From the NCBI GenBank assembly GCA_028868825.1, contig JAGWTU010000036.1:1-52169 (forward strand): a DNA stretch of 52,169 bases, written 5' to 3'. Within the stretch, counting starts at the first letter, position 1. Each line of letters opens with the position of its first letter. The stretch is from Burkholderiales bacterium. Lineage in GTDB: Bacteria > Pseudomonadota > Gammaproteobacteria > Burkholderiales > Burkholderiaceae_C. The notes under the pieces are model-generated. The model had not been told where the DNA came from. It saw nothing but the letters and a program-made list of their open reading frames with translations, and did no database searches. Both the position numbers and the translations under genes were made by a program. Shown here piece after piece: positions 1-8,485 of the stretch.

Positions 1-908
1 TACATCTGCGCGATCTTGTTCTCGCGGATCAGGTTCTTGATCGCCGAGGTGCCGAGCATGATCTCGTGCGCGGCGATGCGCCCGCTGCCGTCCTTGAGCT
101 TGCACAGCGTCTGCGAGATGACGGCGACGAGCGATTCGGAGAGCATCGCCCGCACCATGTCCTTCTCGGCCGCCGGGAAGACGTCGACGATGCGGTCGAT
201 GGTCTTTGCCGCCGAGCTCGTGTGCAGGGTGCCGAAGACGAGGTGGCCGGTCTCGGCCGCCGTGAGCGCGAGGCGGATCGTCTCGAGGTCGCGCATTTCA
301 CCGACGAGGATCGCGTCCGGGTCCTCGCGCAGCGCCGAGCGCAGCGCATTGGCGAAGCTCAACGTGTGCGGCCCGACCTCGCGCTGGTTGATGAGGCATT
401 TCTTGCTCTCGTGGACGAATTCGATCGGGTCCTCGACCGTCAGCACATGGCCGTATTCGTTCTCGTTGAGGTGGTTGACCATCGCCGCCAGCGTCGTGCT
501 CTTGCCCGAGCCGGTGGGGCCGGTGACGAGCACGAGGCCGCGCGGGCGCAGCGAGAGCTCGGCGAAGATCTTCGGCGTGCCGAGCTGCTCGAGCGTGAGG
601 ATCTTGCTCGGGATGGTGCGGAACACGGCGCCGGCGCCGCGGTTCTGGTTGAAGGCGTTGACGCGGAAGCGCGCCAGGCCCTGGATCTCGAACGAGAAGT
701 CGCACTCCAGCGTGTCCTCGTAATGCTTGCGCTGGTTGTCGTTCATGATGTCGTACACCATGCCGTGGACCAGCTTGTGGTCCAGCGCTTCGACGTTGAT
801 GCGCCGCACGTCGCCGTGCACGCGGATCATCGGCGGCAGTCCCGCCGAGAGGTGCAGGTCGGAAGCCTTGTTCTTGACCGAGAAGGCCAGGAGCTGGGTG
901 ATGTCCAT
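1..908 (-). CDS. pilT: Type IV pilus retraction ATPase PilT (3' end outside window)
   Basis: Hexameric ATPase of the inner-membrane type IV pilus motor that drives pilus retraction and twitching. The reading frame starts at an ATG at 908 with MDITQLLAFSVKNKASDLHL, a start typical of PilT. It then carries the N-terminal PAS-like region, a Walker A (GPTGSGKST), the Asp box, a Walker B region (ILVGEMRD) and the His box (GTLHTSS), and leaves the window in the segment LGTSAIKNLIRENKIAQMY. About 302 of the usual roughly 345 residues are present. It is divergent from yggS with a 64-bp gap, an arrangement common in Burkholderiales. The missing part is only the C-terminus. Identification is close to certain from sequence recognition. 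Confidence 0.97.
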   Translation of the reverse strand, partial: MDITQLLAFSVKNKASDLHLSAGLPPMIRVHGDVRRINVEALDHKLVHGMVYDIMNDNQRKHYEDTLECDFSFEIQGLARFRVNAFNQNRGAGAVFRTIPSKILTLEQLGTPKIFAELSLRPRGLVLVTGPTGSGKSTTLAAMVNHLNENEYGHVLTVEDPIEFVHESKKCLINQREVGPHTLSFANALRSALREDPDAILVGEMRDLETIRLALTAAETGHLVFGTLHTSSAAKTIDRIVDVFPAAEKDMVRAMLSESLVAVISQTLCKLKDGSGRIAAHEIMLGTSAIKNLIRENKIAQM

Positions 909-972
909 CGGGTGGGGGCGCGGGTGCGCAGGATGTGGCGGCTCGTGCCGGGGCGCTTAAGCTCGGGGGATT

Positions 973-1695
973 ATGGGCAGCATCGGAATCAACCTGCAAG
1001 AAGTGAGGCGGCGCATCGCCGCCGCCTGCCTCGCCTCGGGCCGCGACGCGACTATCGTCACACATTCGCTTGCAACCGAAGGTAAGCCGGCGCTGCTGCT
1101 GCTGGCGGTGAGCAAGACCTTCGACGTCGCCGCGGTGCGCGAGGCCCATGCCTCGGGCCAGCTCGCCTTCGGCGAGAACTATGTCCAGGAGGGGCTGACG
1201 AAGATCGCCGCGCTGGCCGAGCTGCGGCCGCGCATCGAGTGGCATCTGATCGGGCCGTTGCAGAGCAACAAGACGCGCGATGTCGCGCAGGCCTACGACT
1301 GGGTGCATTCGGTCGACCGCTTGAAGGTCGCGCAGCGACTGTCGGAACAGCGGCCGTCCGGGCTGGCGCCGCTGCAGGTCTGCCTGCAGGTCAACATCAG
1401 CGGCGAGGCCAGCAAGAGCGGCGTCGCGCCGGCCGAGCTGCCGGCGCTGGCGCGCGCCGTCGCGGCGCTGCCGCGGCTGCGGCTGCGCGGGCTGATGGCG
1501 ATCCCGGAGCCGGCGGGGGACTTCGAGTCGCAACGCGCGCCCCACCGCGAACTGGCGCGCCTGCTGACAGCGCTCGTCGACCAGGGGCTGGCGCTGGACA
1601 CGCTGTCGATGGGCATGAGCGCCGACCTCGAGGCCGCGGTGGCCGAAGGCGCGACCATCCTGCGCATCGGCAGCGCGATCTTCGGCAAACGCTGA
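973..1695 (+). CDS. yggS: YggS/PLPBP family pyridoxal-phosphate homeostasis protein
   Basis: Cytosolic PLP-binding protein of the alanine-racemase N-terminal (type III fold) family. It has no known enzymatic reaction and buffers free PLP and B6 vitamers. The 240-residue product has the family landmarks: the PLP lysine in LLAVSKTF (near residue 48), FGENYVQEG, WHLIGPLQSNK, and the C-terminal LSMGMSADLEAA phosphate-binding segment followed by LRIGSAIFG. The length fits the family. The ATG at 973 gives the expected N-terminus. It is divergent from pilT and convergent with the Lrp-type gene, with 10 bp between stop codons. Confidence 0.95.
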   Translation: MGSIGINLQEVRRRIAAACLASGRDATIVTHSLATEGKPALLLLAVSKTFDVAAVREAHASGQLAFGENYVQEGLTKIAALAELRPRIEWHLIGPLQSNKTRDVAQAYDWVHSVDRLKVAQRLSEQRPSGLAPLQVCLQVNISGEASKSGVAPAELPALARAVAALPRLRLRGLMAIPEPAGDFESQRAPHRELARLLTALVDQGLALDTLSMGMSADLEAAVAEGATILRIGSAIFGKR

Positions 1696-1705
1696 GGCCG
1701 CCGCG

Positions 1706-2212
1706 CTACACCGGCAGCTGCGAGCTGTACTTGACCTCTTCCATCACCGCGTAGGTGCGCGTCTCGCGCACCCCGGGCAGCGTCCAGATCACGTTGCCGA
1801 CGAACTGGCGGTAGGCGCCCATGTCGGCGACGCGCGTCTTCAGCAGGTAGTCGAAGCCGCCGGCGACCAGATGCGCCTCGAGGATCTCGGGCCGCACCTG
1901 CACGGCGGCGCGGAAGCTGTCCATCACGTCGTGCACCGTGCGGTCGAGCAGGATCTCGACGAAGACGAGCAGCCCGGCGCCGAGCTTGGCCGGATTCAGC
2001 CGCGCCTCGTAGCCGAGGATGTAGCCGTCGCGGTGCAGGCGCTTGACGCGCTCGAGCACGGCCGTCGGCGACAGGTGCACCTCCTCGGCGAGCTTGAGAT
2101 TGCTGATGCGGCCATCGGCCTGGAGCACGCGCAGGATGCGGCGGTCGATCTTGTCGATTTCGCGCTCGGATCGACCGCTGGCCGCATCATCGGCTTGAAA
2201 TTCTGAGTCCAT
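1706..2212 (-). CDS. Lrp/AsnC family transcriptional regulator, probable putA regulator
   Basis: DNA-binding regulator of the feast/famine family. The 168-residue product has an N-terminal winged helix-turn-helix (IDRRILRVLQADGRISNLKL through SPTAVLERVKRLHRDGYI, about residues 23-65) and a C-terminal RAM effector-binding domain (VFVEILLDRT ... GGFDYLLKTRVADMGAYRQF). The frame stays open further upstream, but the ATG at 2212 (MDSEFQADD) fits the family and avoids running over the putA promoter. It is divergent from putA with about 97 bp between starts. Lrp-type activators (PutR, BkdR) divergent from catabolic genes are a known pattern, so proline-responsive control of putA is likely but inferred. 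Confidence 0.93.
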   Translation of the reverse strand: MDSEFQADDAASGRSEREIDKIDRRILRVLQADGRISNLKLAEEVHLSPTAVLERVKRLHRDGYILGYEARLNPAKLGAGLLVFVEILLDRTVHDVMDSFRAAVQVRPEILEAHLVAGGFDYLLKTRVADMGAYRQFVGNVIWTLPGVRETRTYAVMEEVKYSSQLPV

Positions 2213-2309
2213 GATGCAGGATTCTCTACCGAATGGCCTCGCTTCCGCACCCGATGCGGTCGGGCGGCGCCTATCCTGCGTCCTTCGCCGAACCAGCCGA
2301 GACGCCGCC
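2213..2309. promoter_or_regulatory. Divergent control region between the Lrp-type gene and putA
   Basis: This 97-bp non-coding gap must hold the promoters of both divergent genes and any Lrp-type operator. It contains an imperfect dyad, CCGCACCCGATGCGG, near 2246-2260. I see no clear -35/-10 pair. The regulatory role rests on gene arrangement only. Confidence 0.4.
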
Positions 2310-5300
2310 ATGACGACCACCGCGCGCCTGCCCTTCCCTTACCGCCCCGAATCCGAAGCCGTGGCCCAGGCGCTGCGCATCGTGCGCGATCGCCTCGACT
2401 GGAACGCCGTGCTCGCCGCCGCGCGCCCCTGGGTGCGCGCCGTGCGCGAGCAGCCGGCGCCGTTCTGGGCCATGGAGTCGCTGCTGCGCGAGTACCCGAT
2501 CTCGAGCGCCGAGGGGCTGGCGCTGATGCGGCTGGCCGAGGCGCTGCTGCGCGTGCCCGATGCCGAGACGGCGATCGCCCTCACCGCCGACCAGCTCGGC
2601 CGCGCCGAGTTCGACGGTGCCGCCGCCGAAGGCAGCCCGCACAAGCTGCTGGCGAACCTCTCGGCAAGCGCCATCGCGCTGTCCAAGCGCTTCCTGCCCG
2701 ACAGCGAGCAGCCGCCCGGGCTGCTGCAGCGACTGGGCGCGCGCACCGTCGTCGCGGCGACGGTGCGCGCGCTGCAGCTGCTCGGGCGCCAGTTCGTGCT
2801 CGGGCGCACGATCGCCGAAGCGATGGGCGAGGCCGACGCGCAGCGCCAGGGTGGCGGTGCCGCGGCGCTGCGCTTCAGCTACGACATGCTCGGCGAAGGC
2901 GCGCGCACCGAGGCCGATGCCGAGCGCTATCTGGCGAGCTACGCGAACGCCATCACGGCGATCGCCGGCGGCCGTGTCGCGGCGTCACCGATGGCCGCCG
3001 ACGGCATCTCGGTCAAGCTCAGCGCGCTGTACTCGCGCTACGAGGACGCGCAGCGCGAGCGCGTGTTCGCCGTGCTGCTGCCGCGGCTGCGGCCGCTGCT
3101 GGCGCAGGCGGCGCAGGCGAACCTGAACCTGACCATCGACGCCGAGGAAAGCGACCGGCTCGAACTCTCGCTGGACCTGTTCGAGGCGCTGGCGCAGGAG
3201 GTCGCGGCGCGCCATCCGCAATGGCAAGGCTTCGGCCTCGCGATCCAGGCCTACCAGACGCGGTCGCTGGCCGTCGTCGACGAGGTCGCGCGCATCGCCC
3301 GCGTGCATGGCCTGCGGCTGATGGTGCGGCTCGTCAAGGGCGCCTACTGGGACGGCGAGATCAAGCGCGCGCAGGAGGCCGGCCTGCCGGGCTATCCGGT
3401 CTACACGCACAAGCACCACACCGACATCTCCTACCTCGCCTGCGCCGAGCGGCTGCTCGCGCATGGCGATGTCGTCTACGCGCAGTTCGCGACGCACAAC
3501 GCGGGCACCATCGCCGCCATCCTGCAGCTCGCGCGCGCTGCCGGCCGCGGCGCCGAGGCCTTCGAGCTGCAGCGCCTGCACGGCATGGGCGAAGGCGTCT
3601 ATCGCGAGGTGCTGCGCGAGGGCAGCATCGCCTGCCGCGTCTACGCGCCGGTGGGCGAGCACCGCGACCTGCTCGCCTACCTCGTGCGGCGGCTGCTCGA
3701 GAACGGCGCCAACTCGTCGTTCGTGCACCAGCTCGCCGACGAGACGGTGAGCGCCGAGACGCTGCTCGCGACACCGCTGGCGGCGGCCGACGAGCCGGGC
3801 CTGCCCTTGCCGATCGCGCTCTACGGCACCGGGCGCGCGAATTCGGCCGGCGTCGACCTCGCCTGCCTGGCGCAGCGCGCGCCGATCGAGGCGGCGGTCG
3901 CGCTGGCGCGCGTCGATGCGGTGCCGCTGGCCGGCGCGGCCGATGTCGACAGCGCGATGGCGCGGCTGCAGGCCGGCCATGCGGCCTGGAACGCGCGGCC
4001 GGTGGCCGAACGCGCGGCGCTATTGGAGCGTGCCGCCGATGCGCTCGAGCGCCGACTGCCCGAGTTCTGCGGCCTGCTCGTCAAGGAGGCGCACAAGACG
4101 CTGGGCGACTGCGTCTCCGAGGTGCGCGAGGCGGTCGACTTCTGCCGCTATTACGCGGCGCAGGCACGCACCCGGCTTGTCGAGCAGACGCTGCCCGGGC
4201 CGACCGGCGAAAGCAACCTGCTGCGCCTGCACGGCCGCGGCGTCTTCGTCTGCATCAGCCCGTGGAACTTCCCGCTCGCGATCTTCGCCGGCCAGGTCGT
4301 CGCGGCGCTCGTCACCGGCAACACCGTCGCCGCCAAGCCGGCCGAGCAGACGCCGGCGGTGGCACGGCGCTTCGTCGAGCTGCTGCACGAGGCGGGCGTG
4401 CCGGCCGACGCGCTGGCGCTGCTGCATGGCGCCGGCGAGACGACCGGCGCCGCGCTCGTCGCCGACGCGCGCACGGCCGGCGTCTGCTTCACCGGCAGCA
4501 CCGCGGTGGCGCGCGCGATCAACCGCGCACTCGCCGCCAAGGACGGCGCCATCGTGCCGCTGATCGCCGAGACCGGCGGCATCAACGCGATGGTCGTCGA
4601 CAGCTCGGCGCTGCCCGAGCAGGTCGTCGACGCCGTCGTGCAGAGCGCTTTCCGCAGCGCCGGCCAGCGCTGCTCGGCGCTGCGCCTGCTGTGCCTGCAC
4701 GAGGGCATCGCCGACGCGGTGATCGAGATGCTGCGCGGTGCGCTGGCCGAGCTCGTCGTCGGCGACCCGGCGCTGCTCGCCACCGATGTCGGCCCGCTGA
4801 TCGACGACGAGGCCTACGCCGGCGTCGCCGCCCAGGTCGCGCGGCTGCGGCAGGAGGCGCGGCCGCTCGGCGAGAGCCCGCTGGCGGCGCCGCTGCCGCG
4901 GCTGCTCGCGCCGGTGGCATTCGAGATCGGGCGCATCGCCGAGGTCCGCCAGGAGATCTTCGGCCCCGTGCTGCATGTCGTGCGCTGGGGTCCGCAGCAG
5001 GCCGGCGTCGGTGCCGCGCGCAGCGTCGACGAGGTCGTGGCGGCAATCAACGCGCTCGGCTACGGGCTCACGCTGGGCGTGCAGACGCGCATCGACACGC
5101 GCGCCCAGCGCATCGCCGACGGCGCGCGCGTCGGCAACATCTACGTCAACCGCAACATGATCGGCGCCGTCGTCGGCGTGCAGCCCTTCGGCGGCGAGGG
5201 GCTCAGCGGCACCGGGCCGAAGGCCGGCGGCCCGCATTACCTGTATCGCTTCTGCGCCGAGCAGACGGTGACCGTGAACACGGCGGCGGCCGGCGGCAAC

Positions 5301-5333
5301 GCCGAACTGCTGGCCGGGATCGCCCCGGCCTAG
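2310..5333 (+). CDS. putA: Bifunctional proline dehydrogenase / P5C dehydrogenase PutA
   Basis: Peripheral membrane flavoenzyme that oxidises proline to glutamate in two channelled steps, passing electrons to quinone and then NAD. The 1007-residue product has an alpha-helical arm, a proline dehydrogenase barrel (about 70-430; LVKGAYWDGEIK around 341-351, YAQFATHNAGT) and an aldehyde dehydrogenase domain (about 520-985) with PWNFPLAIF, catalytic Glu754 (AETGG) and nucleophile Cys788 (SAGQRCSAL). It lacks the N-terminal ribbon-helix-helix DNA-binding domain of trifunctional PutA. This agrees with a separate divergent Lrp-type regulator next door. ATG 2310 is chosen because an earlier in-frame ATG at 2211 would overlap the regulator. 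Its stop overlaps the stop of cnoX by 4 bp. Confidence 0.97.
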   Translation: MTTTARLPFPYRPESEAVAQALRIVRDRLDWNAVLAAARPWVRAVREQPAPFWAMESLLREYPISSAEGLALMRLAEALLRVPDAETAIALTADQLGRAEFDGAAAEGSPHKLLANLSASAIALSKRFLPDSEQPPGLLQRLGARTVVAATVRALQLLGRQFVLGRTIAEAMGEADAQRQGGGAAALRFSYDMLGEGARTEADAERYLASYANAITAIAGGRVAASPMAADGISVKLSALYSRYEDAQRERVFAVLLPRLRPLLAQAAQANLNLTIDAEESDRLELSLDLFEALAQEVAARHPQWQGFGLAIQAYQTRSLAVVDEVARIARVHGLRLMVRLVKGAYWDGEIKRAQEAGLPGYPVYTHKHHTDISYLACAERLLAHGDVVYAQFATHNAGTIAAILQLARAAGRGAEAFELQRLHGMGEGVYREVLREGSIACRVYAPVGEHRDLLAYLVRRLLENGANSSFVHQLADETVSAETLLATPLAAADEPGLPLPIALYGTGRANSAGVDLACLAQRAPIEAAVALARVDAVPLAGAADVDSAMARLQAGHAAWNARPVAERAALLERAADALERRLPEFCGLLVKEAHKTLGDCVSEVREAVDFCRYYAAQARTRLVEQTLPGPTGESNLLRLHGRGVFVCISPWNFPLAIFAGQVVAALVTGNTVAAKPAEQTPAVARRFVELLHEAGVPADALALLHGAGETTGAALVADARTAGVCFTGSTAVARAINRALAAKDGAIVPLIAETGGINAMVVDSSALPEQVVDAVVQSAFRSAGQRCSALRLLCLHEGIADAVIEMLRGALAELVVGDPALLATDVGPLIDDEAYAGVAAQVARLRQEARPLGESPLAAPLPRLLAPVAFEIGRIAEVRQEIFGPVLHVVRWGPQQAGVGAARSVDEVVAAINALGYGLTLGVQTRIDTRAQRIADGARVGNIYVNRNMIGAVVGVQPFGGEGLSGTGPKAGGPHYLYRFCAEQTVTVNTAAAGGNAELLAGIAPA

Positions 5334-6193
5334 TTCAGGTACATGCCGAGATAACGGCGGCCGCGGCTCACGGCCTCGGCGTCGGGGCAGACGTCGAACC
5401 ATTCGACGAGCTGCTTGCGCGCACGCTCGCGCAGCTCGGCCTTGTCGCGCAGCACGACGTCGAGCAGCAGCTCGAAGGCGGCCGGCCAGGCGCCCTCGTG
5501 GACGCGGATAGCCGCCAGCGCGAAACGCGCCTCATGGTCCTTCGGATTGGCCGCGATGCGCGCGGCCAGCGCTGCCGGATCGCCCTCGGGCTTGTGGCGT
5601 GCGAGTTCGATGCGGCCCAGCAGCGCCGCCGTGCGCGCACCCTGGGCCTCGGGCGGCAGCTGCATCAGCAGCATCTGCGCGTCGTCGATCGCGCCGCGCG
5701 CGATCAGCCGCTCGGCGAGGTCGCAGCTCGCCTCGGGGTGGCCTGGTTCGTACTGCAGCGCCTCGCGCAGCATCGCCTCGGCCTCGTGCGGGTCGGCGCT
5801 TTCGGCAGCGGCCGCACGCAACTCGTCGACCGGCGAGGCCGGCGGCTGCAGGTGCTTGTCGAGGAAGGCGCGGATCTGGCCTTCGGGCAGCGCGCCCATG
5901 AACTGGTCGACCACCTGCCCGCCGATGAACAGCACGACGAGCGGGATGCTGCGGATGCGCAGCGCCGCCGAGAGCTGCGGCGCCTCGTCGGTGTTGATCT
6001 TGGCGAGCAGGAACTGCCCGCCGTAGGCCTCGACGAGCTTGTCGAGCACCGGCCCGAGCGAGCGGCAGGGCCCGCACCAGGGGGCCCAGCAGTCGAGCAG
6101 CACCGGCACCTGGAGCGAGCGCTCCAGGACCTGGGTCTGGAACTCAGCTTCGGTGACGTCGAAGCTGAGCGCGTCGGCGCCCGGCGCCGACAT
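5330..6193 (-). CDS. cnoX: Thioredoxin-TPR protein of the CnoX/YbbN family
   Basis: Predicted chaperone-redoxin that holds unfolded or chlorine-damaged proteins for GroEL and DnaK. The 287 residues comprise a thioredoxin fold (about 10-115) and a C-terminal helical region with tetratricopeptide-like repeats (about 125-285). The active site is an intact WCGPC at residues 39-43. E. coli YbbN has lost one cysteine of this motif, whereas Caulobacter CnoX keeps it and is redox-active, so this protein probably combines reductase and holdase activity. Its ATG overlaps the TGA of the upstream DUF4397 gene (TGATG at 6191-6195), suggesting coupled translation. Confidence 0.93.
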   Translation of the reverse strand: MSAPGADALSFDVTEAEFQTQVLERSLQVPVLLDCWAPWCGPCRSLGPVLDKLVEAYGGQFLLAKINTDEAPQLSAALRIRSIPLVVLFIGGQVVDQFMGALPEGQIRAFLDKHLQPPASPVDELRAAAAESADPHEAEAMLREALQYEPGHPEASCDLAERLIARGAIDDAQMLLMQLPPEAQGARTAALLGRIELARHKPEGDPAALAARIAANPKDHEARFALAAIRVHEGAWPAAFELLLDVVLRDKAELRERARKQLVEWFDVCPDAEAVSRGRRYLGMYLN

Positions 6194-7539
6194 CAGCGCT
6201 CGCTGCGCAGCACGGCCTTGGCGCCCGTCGGGTTGGCCGTCGTCGGTGCCAGGCCGCCGAGCACGAACATCGTGTAGACGCCCTGCGCCGCGAGGTTGTC
6301 GCCGTTGGTGCGCGTGCTGGCGTAGACGGTGCCGTTGATCGGCGAGTCGACTTCGATGTAGGCCTGCGTGTCCGACGTCACCTGCTGGTACGCCGCCGCG
6401 CTGCCGGGCAGGATGTTCGACGACGACGTCAGCGCGAGGTAGTCGACCGACATCGTCAGCGCGTCCATCATGCCGGCGCCGTTGATCAGGCGCACGTTGC
6501 TGCGCGTCGTGCTCGTCGGCAACTGGTTGAGATCGGTGATCGTCGTCACGGTCAACGGCTTGGCGGCGTTCGCGGCCGCCGATCCCCAGACCATCAGCGT
6601 GTAGTCGGCGCCGGCGTTGAACGTCTGCGGCCCCTGGGTCAGGATGTTGCCGTTGACGTTGGTCGTGACGGCATCGGAGCCCGCCGGCACGAGGACGTAT
6701 TGACCGATGCCGGGCGACTGCAGGTTGTTCGCGAGCTTGTTGCCCGAGACCGTGGCCGTGACCTGACCGGCGCCGTCGACGCTGGCCACCAGACGCACGC
6801 GCGCCTGCTGGTTCGGATAGCTCGAGGCGCTGCCCTGCTCGACGAGCATCGACGCGTTGACGAGCACGCCGCCCGAACCGGCGGTGATCACGAAGGTCGT
6901 GTACTGCTGCGCCGTCAGCGAGATGCCGGGCACGACCAAGCGGATGTCGTTGGGGTTGCCGGCGCCCGTCACCGTCAGCGTGTAGGCGGCGTTCTGCGCG
7001 ATCTCCTTGAAGCCGGCCAGCGTGCCGCTGGTCAGCGTGCCCTGCGTCGGCGTCGCCTGGGTCAGGTCGGTGCCGGCGGGTTGCAGATAGACGTCCAGCG
7101 TGCCCGTCGTCGTCGTCGCGTTGAACATGCGCACGCGGGTGTTGCCCTTGCCGATCTGCGTCGTGTCGTCGTCTTCGGGCAGGGTGCTCACGTGCAGCGC
7201 GGCCTGCGGACCCCAGATCACGGCCGTGTAGTGGTCGTTCTTGCTGAAGGTGTAGGTGCCGGTGAACAGCGTCGTGCTGTTGCCCGCGCTGTTCACGCTC
7301 ACCGTGTGCGTATCGGCGGAGACCGACGTGTAGGCGTTGACCGTGCCCTTGGTCAAGGCGCCGAACTGCTGCGTGCCGTCGACGTACAGGTCGACGCTGG
7401 CCAGGTCGTCACTGAGGTTGATCGCGCGCAGCGAAGCATTCGAGCTGCCGCTGCCGCCGACCTTGCAGGAAGCCAGCAGCACCGAGGCCGCCAGGGCCGC
7501 CAGCAGGGCGAGCCGGCGCGAGGAGAAAACAGAAGTCAT
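6193..7539 (-). CDS. DUF4397 domain lipoprotein
   Basis: A 448-residue secreted lipoprotein. The N-terminus has a basic stretch, a hydrophobic core and a lipobox (LLASC, Cys25), so it should be lipid-anchored in the envelope. The mature part has a Thr/Ser/Asn-rich beta composition with two DUF4397-like units: LRAINLSDDLASVDLYVDG ... YTAVIWG near the start, and a second around RVRLVASVDGAGQVTATVSG ... YTLMVWG. A third partial unit begins near NVRLINGAGMMDAL. DUF4397 has no established function, and adhesion or envelope structure is a guess. It sits just upstream of and coupled to cnoX, with a free 223-bp upstream region that should carry the promoter. Confidence 0.88.
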   Translation of the reverse strand: MTSVFSSRRLALLAALAASVLLASCKVGGSGSSNASLRAINLSDDLASVDLYVDGTQQFGALTKGTVNAYTSVSADTHTVSVNSAGNSTTLFTGTYTFSKNDHYTAVIWGPQAALHVSTLPEDDDTTQIGKGNTRVRMFNATTTTGTLDVYLQPAGTDLTQATPTQGTLTSGTLAGFKEIAQNAAYTLTVTGAGNPNDIRLVVPGISLTAQQYTTFVITAGSGGVLVNASMLVEQGSASSYPNQQARVRLVASVDGAGQVTATVSGNKLANNLQSPGIGQYVLVPAGSDAVTTNVNGNILTQGPQTFNAGADYTLMVWGSAAANAAKPLTVTTITDLNQLPTSTTRSNVRLINGAGMMDALTMSVDYLALTSSSNILPGSAAAYQQVTSDTQAYIEVDSPINGTVYASTRTNGDNLAAQGVYTMFVLGGLAPTTANPTGAKAVLRSER

Positions 7540-7762
7540 CGGGGATCCTTGGAGGGTGCCTGGTCAGGACGGGATTGCATAGGCTGGCTGTCGCCGCAAG
7601 GTTTCCGCCCGGGCCGCGATTATGACGTGCCGTGATGGCTGGGCGGTTGCCGGCCGACCCGCAGTGGGTTACCCCGTGTTCGCGCCGTGGCCGTCACATT
7701 TCGTCATGCGACGATGTCGGAAGTCACTGCGCCGGCGCGGAAGGGACGGCTAATCTCGGGCG

Positions 7763-8485
7763 ATGGAACAGAAACCTTACCACCTCTTCGTCGTCGAGGA
7801 CGACCCGGCGATGCGCGACATGCTCAGCAGCTACCTCGAGAAGCAAGGCATGGCCGTGACCAGCATGCCCAGCGCCGAGGATCTGATGCGCCGCATCCAC
7901 CGCCTGCGGCCCGACCTCATCGTGCTCGACGTCTCGCTGCCGGGCGAGTCGGGGCTGCAGGCCTGCCAGCGCCTGCGCGCCGACGGCGACCGCGTGCCCA
8001 TCATCCTGCTGACCGCCCGCACCGAGGAGATCGACCGCGTGCTCGGCCTCGAGATGGGCGCCGACGACTACCTCGGCAAGCCGTTCTCGGCGCGCGAGTT
8101 GCTGGCGCGCATCCGCGCCGTGCTGCGCCGCGTCAGCACGACGCCCGGCGTGCCGATCGCCTTCGAGCACGAGGTGCCGATCGGCAGCTTCCGCTTCGTC
8201 CCGGCGACGCGCAGCCTGCACGCCGACGACGGCAGCGTGCGCGTGCTCAGCACGGTCGAGTACGCGATGCTGGCCGAACTCGTGACGAACCCGAACGTGC
8301 CGATCTCGCGCGACCGGCTGCTCGCCGTCTCGCATGCGCGCTCGGACGTGCTGCTCACGCGCACCGTCGACGTCGCCGTGATGCGGCTGCGCAAGATCGT
8401 CGAGCCCGATGCCGCCGTGCCGCGCTACATCCAGACCGTGCGCGGCCACGGCTACATGTTCGTGCCGCACCTGCGGGGCGGCTGA
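7763..8485 (+). CDS. OmpR-family response regulator
   Basis: Cytosolic two-component regulator of 240 residues. The receiver domain (about 7-120) has the acidic pair in VVEDDPA, the phospho-acceptor Asp56 in DLIVLDVSLPG, a Thr in LLTART and Lys106 (YLGKPF). The winged-helix output domain (about 145-235) ends in the typical TVRGHGYMFVP. ATG 7763 gives the usual N-terminus. It lies directly against the histidine kinase gene, with a TGA at 8483-8485 followed by GTG at 8486, so the two form an operon. The kinase architecture suggests an OmpR/EnvZ-like pair. The signal and targets are unknown. Confidence 0.94.
   Translation: MEQKPYHLFVVEDDPAMRDMLSSYLEKQGMAVTSMPSAEDLMRRIHRLRPDLIVLDVSLPGESGLQACQRLRADGDRVPIILLTARTEEIDRVLGLEMGADDYLGKPFSARELLARIRAVLRRVSTTPGVPIAFEHEVPIGSFRFVPATRSLHADDGSVRVLSTVEYAMLAELVTNPNVPISRDRLLAVSHARSDVLLTRTVDVAVMRLRKIVEPDAAVPRYIQTVRGHGYMFVPHLRGG

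Noticed and set aside
3221..6277. Long plus-strand frame running from inside putA across cnoX
   Set aside because: Out of frame with PutA and antisense to the thioredoxin gene; composition is Arg/Ala repeats.
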